From an uncultured Prevotellaceae bacterium (GTDB lineage Bacteria > Bacteroidota > Bacteroidia > Bacteroidales > Bacteroidaceae): a stretch of 63,951 nucleotides of DNA. The position numbers and the translations under genes were made by a program. The notes under the pieces are model-generated. The model was not told the origin of the DNA. It did not search any database and worked only from the letters and a program-made list of their open reading frames with translations. The stretch spans positions 1 to 63,951 of the forward strand of contig CADCDY010000005.1 in NCBI GenBank assembly GCA_902800245.1. Reading direction: 5' to 3'. Shown here piece after piece: positions 1 through 8,142 of this stretch; position 1 is the first letter of the stretch, and each line of letters opens with the position of its first letter.

Positions 1-1
1 C

Positions 2-1230
2 AAACCGCTGGTTACTGCCGATGGTCGTACCATTGGCGTGATATCCGTCGATCTCTCGCAGCGCATGCTTTCGCAGATTCTCAACCGCGAATGGCGATAC
101 CCCGACTCCTACTTCGTTCTCGTAGGTTCCAAGAATACCGTCATTGCTGCCGGCAAGGAAGGTGTCACGATGGACGACCTCAAGCGCACCGACTGTCTTG
201 TCTTGGAACAGCCGTTGTCCGATTCCGGTTGGCGACTGGCCATCGTTTGTCCTGAGGAAGACATCTTCAAGCACTACAACAACATGATCTATACCATCAT
301 CAGCATCATCCTTTTCGGTCTATTGATCATGCTGGCCTTCTGCTATTTCATCATTCATAAGACCATGGCGCCTGTTGTGACATTGGCTTTGCAGACGGAA
401 GATATTGCCGAGGGCCATTTCGACCGGCAGATAGCACCCAGCACGCGTCTCGACGAGGTGGGCCGACTGCAGAACAGTTTCCATACCATGCAGCAGTCCA
501 TAGCCAATTATGTGTCTGAACTGGAGGCGACACGTGCCAAGACCGAGCAGAAGAACGAGGAACTAACCGCTGCCAAGGCACAGGCAGAGGAGTCCGACCA
601 AAAGAAGGCGGCATTCATCCGCGATATGTTCCACCAGATACGCACCCCGCTCAATATCATCAGCGGCTTTGCCCAGGTGCTTTTGGCATCGTCATCGGCG
701 ACATCATTCTTAACGGTCAGAACATCGGCCATATCATCGACAACTGGAAGATGACGCTGGAACTGGAACAGACGGGCGAAACGCCGAAGAACGACGTGGT
801 AGACTGTAATGAACTCTGTCAGGAGGTGGCCTATGATATCGTGATACGACAGCCCGAGACGGTAGAGATGCGCTTGGAATCGACTACAAGCAACCTCATG
901 GTTACTACCAACAGGGAGTATCTGATTCGCATACTGAGCGAACTGCTGCATAACGCCAACAAATTCACCGACGAGGGATACATCACCATCGGCTGTGGAC
1001 GTAAAGGCGATGGCAGCGTCCTCTTCTATGTGGCCGACAGCGGCCCCGGCATTCCCGAGGCCGACCGCGAACGGGTCTTCACGCAGTTTACAAAGCTCAA
1101 TAATTTCAATGAAGGTCTGGGCATGGGTCTCTACCTCTGTCGCCAACTGGCCCACCGCCTTGGAGGAACCCTCGAAATCGATCCCCTCTACGTCGGTGGC
1201 ACCCGCATGGTCCTCACCATCCCCGCGTGA
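2..1230 (+). pseudogene. Sensor histidine kinase, 5'-truncated by the window and frame-disrupted
   Basis: The gene is open from the first bases, so its start lies upstream. In order it shows the end of an extracellular sensor region, one membrane helix (about 280-360), a HAMP domain, a coiled linker, an H-box with the motif FHQIRTPLN (phospho-acceptor His), and then, in a different frame from about 685, a HATPase domain with N-box ELLHNANKF and G-boxes ADSGPGIP and GLGMGLYLC. Frame 2 runs to a stop at 754 and frame 1 carries the ATPase part to 1230. One extra T in the run at 681-684 would join the frames, but about ten residues usually found between the two HisKA helices also seem to be absent. 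It is either a decayed kinase or a sequence error. Identity as a kinase is firm; the sensed signal is unknown. Confidence 0.85.
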
Positions 1231-1262
1231 GGTGTGGGTTGTGAGTGGCAAGAGCCGCCTAC

Positions 1263-1852
1263 TCATGATTTCTTAACAGAAAACGAACCGACATAGACAG
1301 AATCGGAGGTGCGGAGTCTCTTACCTTTCATAAATGCATAGAGATGCAGGGCATGACCCTTCCACTCCTCAGGAATTGGGCAATAAACCGGCCTTCGTGC
1401 TGGTCGGGACAAAAGACGAAAAGATAGAATTCGTCGTTCTTGTTTTCCGTGGTGCAATAACCAGCGAAAGCAACGCGAACGATACCATCTTGATCCACTT
1501 CGGCAGAGGTGATGCTGATACCTGACACCGACCCCCAGCTGATACGAATGCGGGGATAGTTGATGCCGTCAGCATCGTAGCAGTCCTTGTTGATCTTTTT
1601 GAAAACACTATGAGTGTTGAGTTTTTCACGCATGGCCTTGTTATGCAGACCCACCGTATGAGCCACCTTCATGGCTGACGACAGTCGCGAAATCTCAGCA
1701 AAGGCATTACGGTGTGCCTGCTGCGCCTCAGTTCGCGGATTTGCCACCGACTCAGGCATCTTCCGCTCATATGGTATGCCGTGCCATGAACTGTATATCA
1801 CGTCACCCTGCTTGCCGCTTTTCACACCTTTACGATACTTTACCATATTCAT
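1263..1852 (-). pseudogene. DUF6266 family protein, single frameshift
   Basis: The N-terminal 150 or so residues match the Bacteroidota DUF6266 pattern: a Gly/Lys-rich start, SSWHGIPYERK, NPRTEAQ, then the later motif RIRISWGS. The first frame ends early at 1328. The expected C-terminal end (PEEWKGHALHLYAF, then SDSVYVGSFSV) lies in another frame on the same strand and stops at 1263. Adding one base to the GGG run at 1378-1380 (CCC on the coding strand) would give one protein of about 196 residues, close to the family's usual length. The function of DUF6266 is unknown; members often occur as scattered single genes. The long leader (about 190 nt) from the promoter near 2047 contains an 11-bp tandem repeat. 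Confidence 0.72.
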
Positions 1853-1923
1853 TCATATTTAGAGCAACCTTAGCGATACCCTTGAGGAGCCTTAGAGAGA
1901 CCTCGGAGGAACCCTTGAGATAC

Positions 1924-1978
1924 CATAGAGTTGGTATAGACTTGGTATAGAGTTGGTATAGACATGCTATAGAGTTGC
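1924..1978. repeat. 11-bp tandem repeat, five units
   Basis: Five adjacent units close to TATAGAGTTGG, at 1924, 1935, 1946, 1957 and 1968, each with at most three changes. They lie in the transcribed leader of the DUF6266 gene. The period is about one helical turn. Confidence 0.85.
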
Positions 1979-2046
1979 TTTGGGAGAATTTGCTTATAAA
2001 AATCTTTGCGTGGCAGTGATTGTTATAAGCCACTATTTTTCTGGTG

Positions 2047-2054
2047 CAAAGATA
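2047..2054 (-). promoter_or_regulatory. Bacteroidota -7 promoter element (TATCTTTG) for the DUF6266 gene
   Basis: On the minus strand the sequence reads TATCTTTG, fitting the Bacteroidota TAnnTTTG consensus. It would give a 5' leader of about 190 nt before the start at 1852. Confidence 0.6.
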
Positions 2055-2218
2055 CAAATTTTTCTTTTGATTGCCAAATGTTTGGCGAAAAATTTTATAT
2101 TATCAGAAAAAGGTTACTCAAGAAAACAAGTAGTAGCGAAAAAGATTAAGAAACGTTAAAAAACGACAAGGTATTGCCATTTCTTGTTATACATGTGTCA
2201 TTTTTCGCATAAAAACAC

Positions 2219-2226
2219 TACCTTTG
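2219..2226 (+). promoter_or_regulatory. -7 promoter element (TACCTTTG) for dut
   Basis: TACCTTTG followed by CA, 35 bp before the dut start codon. This is the standard Bacteroidota -7 element. It probably drives the dut-TPR-DUF4292-envC run, since no other good element is seen between those genes. Confidence 0.72.
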
Positions 2227-2260
2227 CACATTATTTAATGTAAGAAACGTTTCTGAGAAG

Positions 2261-2698
2261 ATGATTACAGTGAAGGTAGTGAACCGCGGGCACCAGCAGT
2301 TGCCTGCATATGCTACACCCCAAAGTGCGGGCATGGACCTGCGTGCAAACTTGGAGGAGCCGGTGGTGCTACGCCCCTTGGAGCGCAAGCTGATACCGAC
2401 GGGACTGCACATTGCATTGCCCGAAGGCTATGAGGCTCAGGTGCGGCCCCGTAGTGGACTGGCCCTGAAGCACGGCATCACGGTGCTGAACACGCCAGGT
2501 ACGATTGATGCTGACTATCGCGGTGAAGTCGGCGTGGTGCTGGTGAACCTGTCGCAGGAGGACTTCGTGGTCAACGATGGTGAGCGTATTGCTCAGATGG
2601 TCATTGCCTGTCACGAACAGGCCGAGTTGGTGGTTGTCAGCGAACTCGACACGACGGAACGTGGCGAGGGCGGATACGGACATACGGGAGTGAAGTAA
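2261..2698 (+). CDS. dut: dUTP diphosphatase
   Basis: Hydrolyses dUTP to dUMP and pyrophosphate, keeping uracil out of DNA and supplying dUMP for thymidylate synthesis. It is 145 residues, the usual length for the trimeric enzyme. All five family motifs are visible: AGMDLRA (about 23-29), RPRSGLALK (62-70), [11 protein letters not shown] (80-90, with the catalytic Asp), GERIAQ (107-112) and the C-terminal [10 protein letters not shown] (134-143) that closes over the active site. The ATG at 2261 follows a clear promoter at 2219. It is the first gene of a run with three envelope genes, an arrangement common in Bacteroidota. Confidence 0.96.
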   Translation: MITVKVVNRGHQQLPAYATPQSAGMDLRANLEEPVVLRPLERKLIPTGLHIALPEGYEAQVRPRSGLALKHGITVLNTPGTIDADYRGEVGVVLVNLSQEDFVVNDGERIAQMVIACHEQAELVVVSELDTTERGEGGYGHTGVK

Positions 2699-2722
2699 GA
2701 TGTAAGAGGGAAGATGTAAGAA

Positions 2723-4483
2723 ATGATGAGGCGGTTGTTTTTCATATTGTTTTTGACGACAGGGTTGGCTTGTTTTGCACAGGACAGCCAGGAAGACATT
2801 TCTCTCACCTCTCACCCCTCACCTCTCACCTCTCAAAAGTACGATGCTTTCTTCCTGGATGCCATTTGTCAGCGGGAGAAGGGCAACAACGACGCAGCAT
2901 TCGACCTGTTGCGCCATTGCGTGGAACTGGACTCCACGCGTTCGGAGGCTTACTACTATCTGGCTCCATACTACCGGGCACTGAAAGACAAGGACCAGCA
3001 GTTGTACTGCATCAGGAAGGCCGCAGAACTGGAGCCCCATAATGCCACCTATCTGGAGACGCTGGGTGAGGCTTATATTGCACAACGTCAGTATGCTGAG
3101 GCGGCAGAGGTGCTGGAACAGTTGTATGACGTGAACCATAACCGTACGGATGTGTTGGGTATGCTGATACAGCTTTACGAACAGTTGGAGGACTACGACA
3201 AGGCCATTCAGATGCTGAACAAGCTGGAGATTGCAGAGGGCAAGAGTGAGCGTCTGTCGTATGCCAAGAGTCAGCTATATACCCGGAAGGGTGACAAGCG
3301 GGCAGCTATTCAGGAGATGAAGCAGTTGCAGGAGCAGTATCCCAACGACCTGAATTATCTCTGCCTATATGCGAACGCCCTGACGATGAACGACCAGCAG
3401 AAACAGGCCATACGCATCTATGAGGACGTGCTGCGTCAGGAGCCCGACAACCGCAGTGCACTGATGGGGCTGATGGCTTACTATTACGACCAGAAAGACT
3501 CGGTGAAGACGGAGCAGTACCGCGAGCGCCTCCTGTTGAACAAGAATGCCACGCAGGAAGACCGTGTGGCGTTGTTGCGACAACTGATTGGCGAGAGCGA
3601 ACAGAATGGTGGCGACTCGACACGCGTGCTGCAGTTGTTCCACCGTATCCTGCAGATGCCGCAGAACGATGCTGACATGGCGTTGTTTTGTGCGACCTAT
3701 ATGAATATGAAGCAAATGCCGCGGGACAGCATTCAGGCCGTCTTAGAGCAGGCACTGGCCATTGCTCCCGACAATGCTGCCGCCCGTCTGCAATTGGTGA
3801 GCTATGCGTGGCAGGCGGAGGACAAGGACCGTGTGATAGCGTTGTGTCATGATGCCCGCCAGTATAATCCCGATGAAATGGCCTTCTACTACTATCAGGG
3901 CATTGCCTACTACCAGAAGAATCAGTTGGACGATGCGCTGAATGCCTTCCAGAATGGCATCAGCGTCATTACCGACCAGAGCGACCCAGCCATCGTCAGC
4001 GACTTCTATGCCGTCATGGGTGATATCCTGCACCAGAAAGGCAAGGAAAACGAGGCCTTTGCCGCCTACGACTCCTGCCTCGTGTGGAAGGAGGATAACA
4101 TAGGTTGCCTGAACAACTATGCCTACTACCTCAGCGAGTTGGGACGTGAACTGAACAAAGCCGAGCAGATGTCGTATCGTACCATCAAGGCTGAACCCAA
4201 GAATGCCACCTTCCTCGACACATACGCCTGGATACTTTTCATGCAACAGCGCTATAGCGAGGCGAAGGTATATATCGACCAGACGCTGCAGTGTGACAGC
4301 GACACGTCGGCAGTACTGCTTGAACATGCCGGCGACATCTACTACCACTGTGGCGACAAGGACCAGGCGCTGGCGTTTTGGCAACAGGCACTGGACCGGG
4401 CCTCGGAGAAGTCGGAGGTGAAAGACGACCGCAGACAAATACTCATCAGAAAGATAAAACTTAAAAAATATTTGAAAGAATGA
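2723..4483 (+). CDS. Exported TPR-repeat protein
   Basis: 586 residues. An N-terminal signal peptide (about 1-19, ending CFAQD) is followed by many tetratricopeptide repeats from about residue 35 to the end, with recurring patterns such as AYYYLAPYYRAL, ATYLETLGEAY and YYYQGIAYYQKNQLDDALNAF. TPRs are protein-protein docking surfaces, so a periplasmic or inner-face outer-membrane scaffold role is likely. It lies between dut and a DUF4292 lipoprotein and overlaps the next start by 4 bp (ATGA at 4480-4483). An odd feature is a 7-bp tandem array at 2803-2835, coding residues 28-37 just after the signal peptide. A homologous protein occupies this spot in many Bacteroidota; its precise function is not known. 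Confidence 0.85.
   Translation: MMRRLFFILFLTTGLACFAQDSQEDISLTSHPSPLTSQKYDAFFLDAICQREKGNNDAAFDLLRHCVELDSTRSEAYYYLAPYYRALKDKDQQLYCIRKAAELEPHNATYLETLGEAYIAQRQYAEAAEVLEQLYDVNHNRTDVLGMLIQLYEQLEDYDKAIQMLNKLEIAEGKSERLSYAKSQLYTRKGDKRAAIQEMKQLQEQYPNDLNYLCLYANALTMNDQQKQAIRIYEDVLRQEPDNRSALMGLMAYYYDQKDSVKTEQYRERLLLNKNATQEDRVALLRQLIGESEQNGGDSTRVLQLFHRILQMPQNDADMALFCATYMNMKQMPRDSIQAVLEQALAIAPDNAAARLQLVSYAWQAEDKDRVIALCHDARQYNPDEMAFYYYQGIAYYQKNQLDDALNAFQNGISVITDQSDPAIVSDFYAVMGDILHQKGKENEAFAAYDSCLVWKEDNIGCLNNYAYYLSELGRELNKAEQMSYRTIKAEPKNATFLDTYAWILFMQQRYSEAKVYIDQTLQCDSDTSAVLLEHAGDIYYHCGDKDQALAFWQQALDRASEKSEVKDDRRQILIRKIKLKKYLKE
2803..2835 (+). repeat. 7-bp tandem repeat (TCTCACC) inside the TPR gene
   Basis: Four full units at 2803, 2810, 2817 (one change) and 2824, plus a five-base partial unit. 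Seven is not a multiple of three, so gain or loss of one unit would shift the frame just after the signal peptide. The same unit, rotated to CACCTCT, forms arrays at 33678-33740 and 34274-34308. Confidence 0.88.
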
Positions 4484-5334
4484 AAACAGTACGTATTTTG
4501 AAGATTGCCGCAGTGGCACTTACGTTGATTGCTGTAACATCGTGTCACACGAATCGTAAGGCTGTCAAGGAGACGCCGACAGAGGTCAAAATCGACACAC
4601 TGAAGAAGCAGGCCTTCTTGCAGAAAGTAAGTGACAACGCCCAGCACGCCCGTTTCATCACGTCGAAGGTGAAATTCAGCGTGGAGGTGGGAGCACGTCA
4701 GATGACGCTCACGGGAAATTTGAAGATGAAGCGCGACGACGTCATCCGTCTACAACTCATGGCCTTTGGTTTCGTGGAGGCCGGACGTCTGGAGTTTACC
4801 AAGGAGTATGTGCTCATCATGGACCGCATCAACAAGCTCTACATGAAGGTGCCTTATGCCCAGATGGACTTCCTGCGTAACAGCCAGATTGACTTCTTTG
4901 TGCTGCAGTCGCTGTTCTGGAACGAGCTCTTCCAGCCCGGCAAGGTGAAGGTCACCGACGAGGCTTTGAAGTCGTACAGTACTGATATGGGAGGCGATGA
5001 TGCTGTTATTGCTATGGAGAACGGTAAGATGTCGTATCGTTGGTTGGCAGACAAAGGAAATGCTCAGGTCAAGATGGCCAACATCATGTATAACGACAGG
5101 TTCCGTGGCAACTACCAGTTAAATTGGGACTACGAGGATTTCCAGCAGAACAACCGCAAGTTCTTCCCGATGCAGCATAAGATTTCGTTTACCACTCCGG
5201 AGAAGGAAGTGAAGCTGGGTATGACGCTCAACTACATGGGTGCTGACGAAAACTGGGAGACCCGTACGGAAGTATCAAGCAAATACCGTCAGGTATCCGT
5301 TGAGGAAATTCTTCAGCGCTTTATGTCACTCTAA
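4480..5334 (+). CDS. DUF4292 lipoprotein
   Basis: 284 residues. A lipoprotein signal peptide ends at the lipobox TSC (Cys about 22). The rest fits DUF4292, a Bacteroidota outer-membrane lipoprotein family related in fold to LolA/LolB-type lipid-binding proteins; the segments FITSKVKFSVEVG, LKMKRDDVIRLQL and YNDRFRGNYQLNWDYEDF are typical. It may handle hydrophobic cargo or help envelope assembly, but this is inference from fold. It overlaps the TPR gene by 4 bp and is followed 9 bp later by the EnvC-like gene, implying translational coupling and one transcript. Confidence 0.82.
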   Translation: MKTVRILKIAAVALTLIAVTSCHTNRKAVKETPTEVKIDTLKKQAFLQKVSDNAQHARFITSKVKFSVEVGARQMTLTGNLKMKRDDVIRLQLMAFGFVEAGRLEFTKEYVLIMDRINKLYMKVPYAQMDFLRNSQIDFFVLQSLFWNELFQPGKVKVTDEALKSYSTDMGGDDAVIAMENGKMSYRWLADKGNAQVKMANIMYNDRFRGNYQLNWDYEDFQQNNRKFFPMQHKISFTTPEKEVKLGMTLNYMGADENWETRTEVSSKYRQVSVEEILQRFMSL

Positions 5335-5343
5335 TCCTTCTGG

Positions 5344-6921
5344 ATGAAGCGATTAAGTATCATATTCTTCTTATTGGCCTTCACCCTGGCTCCTTATGCG
5401 CAGCAGAAAAAGACTGCAAAGAAGCCAGCGGCGAAGAAGACCGCTACGACTACCAAGAAATCCGGTAAGTCTGGCAAGTCCGGAAAGTCCAGTAAAGCGC
5501 CTCAGCCTACTGTGAAGTCGCTGCAGAACGAGCGTCAGCAGATACAGCAGGAAATCAAGAAACAGGAATCGCGTTTGCGTGACAACGAGAAGGATGTCAA
5601 GCGCCGGTTGCAGAACTTGATGGTGCTCAACAACGAGATCGAAGGTAAGCGCCGCATGATAGATACCATCCGTAAGGATATCAGTCATCTGGATGTGGAA
5701 ATCGAGCTGCTGATGACGCAGTTGGAAGAGTTGCAGGACGAGCTGAACGAGCGCAAGGCGAATTATGTGAAGTCGATGCGGTATATGCACCGTAACCGTT
5801 CGGCGCAGAGTCAGCTGATGTTCATTTTCAGTGCCGACAACCTGATGCAGATGTTCCGGCGTATGCGCTTTATGCGGGAATATGCCAGTTTCCAGCGTGC
5901 ACAGGGTGAGGAGGTAAAGCAGAAGCAGGAAGAGGTCAACCAGAAGTTCCAGCAGCTGACCAATGCCCAGGAACACAAGCGTGTATTGCTGTCGAAGGAC
6001 GAGCAGGAGCGCCGTGCACTGGAAGGCAAGCAGACTGAACAGCAGAATGTGGTCAGTACGTTGCAGAAGGAACAGAAGACCATCCAGAATATCATTGCCC
6101 AGCAGAAGAAGAAGGATGCTGCACTGAATGCTCAGATTGACCGTCTGATAGCCGAGGAGGTGGCTCGACAGAAAGCTAAGGCTGCTGCGGAGGCCAAGAA
6201 GCGTGCGGAGGCAGAGGCCGCCAAGAAACGTGCTGCCGAACTGGCACGTAAGAAAGCTGCTGCTGAGGCTGCCGCCCGCGAGAATGCCCGTCGTATTGCC
6301 GAGGCCAAAGCGAGGGAAGAGAAAGCCAAGCGGGAAGCACAGGCTGCCAGAGATAAGAAAGAACGCGAGGCTGCCGAACAGCGGCTCCGTGAGGCGGAAC
6401 AGAAGCGTCTGGCAGCAGAGCGTCAGGCGGAGGCTGAAAACCGCGAACATGCCAAGGCTGTGGCTTCTGCCCGTAAAGAGGCCGACGAGGCCCTGCGTGT
6501 ACCTACTGAGGATATGCGCATCAGTGGCAGTTTTGCCAACAACCGTGGTCGTCTGCCCATTCCCATCACTGGTCCCTATCGCATCGTCAGCCATTATGGA
6601 CAGTATAATGTAGAAGGTCTGAAGGGTGTGACGCTCGACAATAAGGGTATCAATATCCGTGGCGAGGCTGGTGCCCAGGCTCGTAGCATCTTCGACGGTG
6701 AGGTCAGTGCTGTGTTCAGTTTTGGCGGTTCCATGGTGGTCATGGTACGTCACGGCAGTTACATTTCGGTATATTGTAATTTATCCAGCGTCAACGTACA
6801 CCGTGGACAGAAGGTGAGCACCCGTCAGTCATTAGGTAGGGTGGGACAAGACAATATCCTGCAGTTCCAGTTGCGCCACGAGACGACGAAGTTGAATCCC
6901 GAGTCGTGGCTGGGGAGATAA
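5344..6921 (+). CDS. EnvC-like murein hydrolase activator (coiled coil plus degenerate LytM domain)
   Basis: 525 residues. Signal peptide (about 1-19), a Lys/Ala-rich linker (20-55), a long coiled coil (about 58-270), a very Ala/Arg/Glu/Lys-rich helix (270-385), and a C-terminal M23/LytM domain (about 400-525). The metal-binding residues of active M23 peptidases are not preserved: the usual HxxxD site reads as DNKGINI and the usual HxH reads QLRHE. This is the pattern of EnvC/NlpD-type regulators, which switch on cell-wall amidases at division rather than cut peptidoglycan themselves. It is the last gene of the dut run and converges on the M20 gene. Confidence 0.85.
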   Translation: MKRLSIIFFLLAFTLAPYAQQKKTAKKPAAKKTATTTKKSGKSGKSGKSSKAPQPTVKSLQNERQQIQQEIKKQESRLRDNEKDVKRRLQNLMVLNNEIEGKRRMIDTIRKDISHLDVEIELLMTQLEELQDELNERKANYVKSMRYMHRNRSAQSQLMFIFSADNLMQMFRRMRFMREYASFQRAQGEEVKQKQEEVNQKFQQLTNAQEHKRVLLSKDEQERRALEGKQTEQQNVVSTLQKEQKTIQNIIAQQKKKDAALNAQIDRLIAEEVARQKAKAAAEAKKRAEAEAAKKRAAELARKKAAAEAAARENARRIAEAKAREEKAKREAQAARDKKEREAAEQRLREAEQKRLAAERQAEAENREHAKAVASARKEADEALRVPTEDMRISGSFANNRGRLPIPITGPYRIVSHYGQYNVEGLKGVTLDNKGINIRGEAGAQARSIFDGEVSAVFSFGGSMVVMVRHGSYISVYCNLSSVNVHRGQKVSTRQSLGRVGQDNILQFQLRHETTKLNPESWLGR

Positions 6922-6961
6922 GATTTCTTCGAAATCCCGAAATGTCGTAATAATGAAAACG

Positions 6962-8050
6962 TTATAACGACAACAATTCTACGTAAGTCTTGATGGCTTG
7001 TTCTATCTCGCTGATGCAGATAAACTCGTCGGCAGAGTGGCTGCGTGCACTGTCGCCAGGACCCATCTTCAGCGACAGGAACGGCATCAGGGCCTGATCA
7101 CTCAGCGTAGGGGAGCCAAAGGGCACCAACCCCATCTGGAGACTCTTCATGACCAGCGGATGACCGATGGGGATGTGGGACGAAGACAATCGGAACGAAC
7201 GGGCTTTCAGTTGGCATTTCTTCATGTGCTTCTGCAAGAAGGAGAACAGGTATTCGTTCTGATAGTATTCGTTCGTACGGACGTCAATGACGAAACGGCA
7301 CTCGTCGGGTACGACATTATGTTGTGTACCGCTATTCAATACCGTAACGGTCATCTTCGTGGGACCTAACAGTGGACTGCTCTTTTTAAAACGATAGTCG
7401 CGCAACCAAACAAGGTCGTCCAGTGCCTCGTAGATGGCATTGACACCTTCCTCACGGGCAGCATGACCGCTTTTGCCGTAGGCGACGCCGTCAATCACCA
7501 TCAGGCCTTTCTCGGCAATGGCAGGATGCATGCCGGTAGGTTCACCCACAATGGCCACATCTATCTTGGGCAGTTCGGGCAGTGCCAGCGAAAAGCCTCC
7601 CGCACCGCTGACCTCTTCCTCGCACGAAGCAAGATATACTATATTATAAGGTACGCGCGACAAGGCATCCTCGTTTTGTTCGCACTGCGAAGTTTCACTT
7701 TTTAGAATCCTATACACTTGCAACAGGCTCACCAGACCGCCGCCGCAGTCGTTGGCCCCCAATCCATACAAGCGGTCACCCTCCACGACCGGCGTAAACG
7801 GATCGCGCGTCCAGGTGCTGACGGGTTTGACGGTATCGATATGTGCATTGAGCAGAAGTGTCGGTTTCTCAGCATCCAACTCTTCGCATACCAGAATATT
7901 GTTGCCGAAACGCTTGACAGGGAGGCCGTAGTTCTCGATGAAATCGGCCAAAATATCGGCTGCAGCGGTTTCTTCGCGGCTGACAGAGGGTGTCGCAATG
8001 AGCTTTTTCAGCAGCTCGACGGCTTCGGTTGTGTATTGACTGATATCCAT
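6962..8050 (-). CDS. argE: M20 family deacetylase, ArgE-like
   Basis: Zinc-dependent amidohydrolase that probably removes the acyl group from an N-acyl amino acid in arginine synthesis (N-acetyl- or N-succinyl-ornithine type). The M20 ligand motifs are all seen: AHIDTVKP (His, and Asp two on), GANDCGGG (Asp), CEEEVSG (catalytic Glu pair), VGEPTG and the C-terminal HSADE. The start is set at 8050 (MDISQYTTEA, 362 residues) rather than the upstream ATG at 8086, because the -7 element TATCTTTG at 8059-8066 lies between them. It is divergent from the acyl-CoA synthetase. No other arg genes are nearby, so the exact acyl substrate, and other M20 roles such as dipeptidase, cannot be settled. Confidence 0.8.
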   Translation of the reverse strand: MDISQYTTEAVELLKKLIATPSVSREETAAADILADFIENYGLPVKRFGNNILVCEELDAEKPTLLLNAHIDTVKPVSTWTRDPFTPVVEGDRLYGLGANDCGGGLVSLLQVYRILKSETSQCEQNEDALSRVPYNIVYLASCEEEVSGAGGFSLALPELPKIDVAIVGEPTGMHPAIAEKGLMVIDGVAYGKSGHAAREEGVNAIYEALDDLVWLRDYRFKKSSPLLGPTKMTVTVLNSGTQHNVVPDECRFVIDVRTNEYYQNEYLFSFLQKHMKKCQLKARSFRLSSSHIPIGHPLVMKSLQMGLVPFGSPTLSDQALMPFLSLKMGPGDSARSHSADEFICISEIEQAIKTYVELLSL

Positions 8051-8058
8051 AATTGCTG

Positions 8059-8066
8059 CAAAGATA
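8059..8066 (-). promoter_or_regulatory. -7 promoter element (TATCTTTG) for the M20 gene
   Basis: Minus-strand TATCTTTG followed by GC, 8 bp upstream of the ATG at 8050. It implies a very short leader and decides the start codon. Confidence 0.65.
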
Positions 8067-8072
8067 CGAATT

Positions 8073-8100
8073 TTTTCACTTTTCACTTTTCATTTTTCAC
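8073..8100. repeat. 7-bp tandem repeat (TTTTCAC) between divergent promoters
   Basis: Four units at 8073, 8080, 8087 (one change) and 8094, followed by a T-run. It lies between the -7 elements of argE and the acyl-CoA synthetase, so its copy number sets part of the promoter spacing. A short copy of the reverse complement (GTGAAAA) lies before the giant gene near 21003. Confidence 0.85.
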
Positions 8101-8109
8101 TTTTTTTTG

Positions 8110-8117
8110 TACCTTTG
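8110..8117 (+). promoter_or_regulatory. -7 promoter element (TACCTTTG) for the acyl-CoA synthetase
   Basis: TACCTTTG followed by CA, 26 bp before the ATG at 8143. Matches the Bacteroidota consensus. Confidence 0.7.
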
Positions 8118-8142
8118 CACCAATATTAATAGAGAGAGGCTT

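Larger units (their letters stand above)
1853..2260. other. Divergent intergenic region between DUF6266 and dut
   Basis: No gene is seen here. It holds an 11-bp tandem repeat (1924-1978), related GA-rich text with repeated CCTTGAG and CTTAGAG words (1860-1925), a minus-strand promoter element at 2047-2054, an A/T-rich stretch, and the dut promoter at 2219-2226. Confidence 0.7.

Noticed and set aside
5371-6753. A 460-codon minus-strand frame opposite the EnvC-like gene
   Set aside because: It is Leu/His/Phe-rich, the mirror of the Lys/Glu/Ala-rich coiled coil on the other strand, and has no promoter. Shadow.
6922-6936. Terminator between the EnvC-like and M20 genes
   Set aside because: Only a 6-bp A/T-rich stem (GATTTC-GAAATC) without a T-tract; too weak to call.
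8053-8142. N-terminal extension of the acyl-CoA synthetase
   Set aside because: It consists of Phe-rich translation of the T-rich 7-bp array and promoter; the start at 8143 lies after the -7 element.
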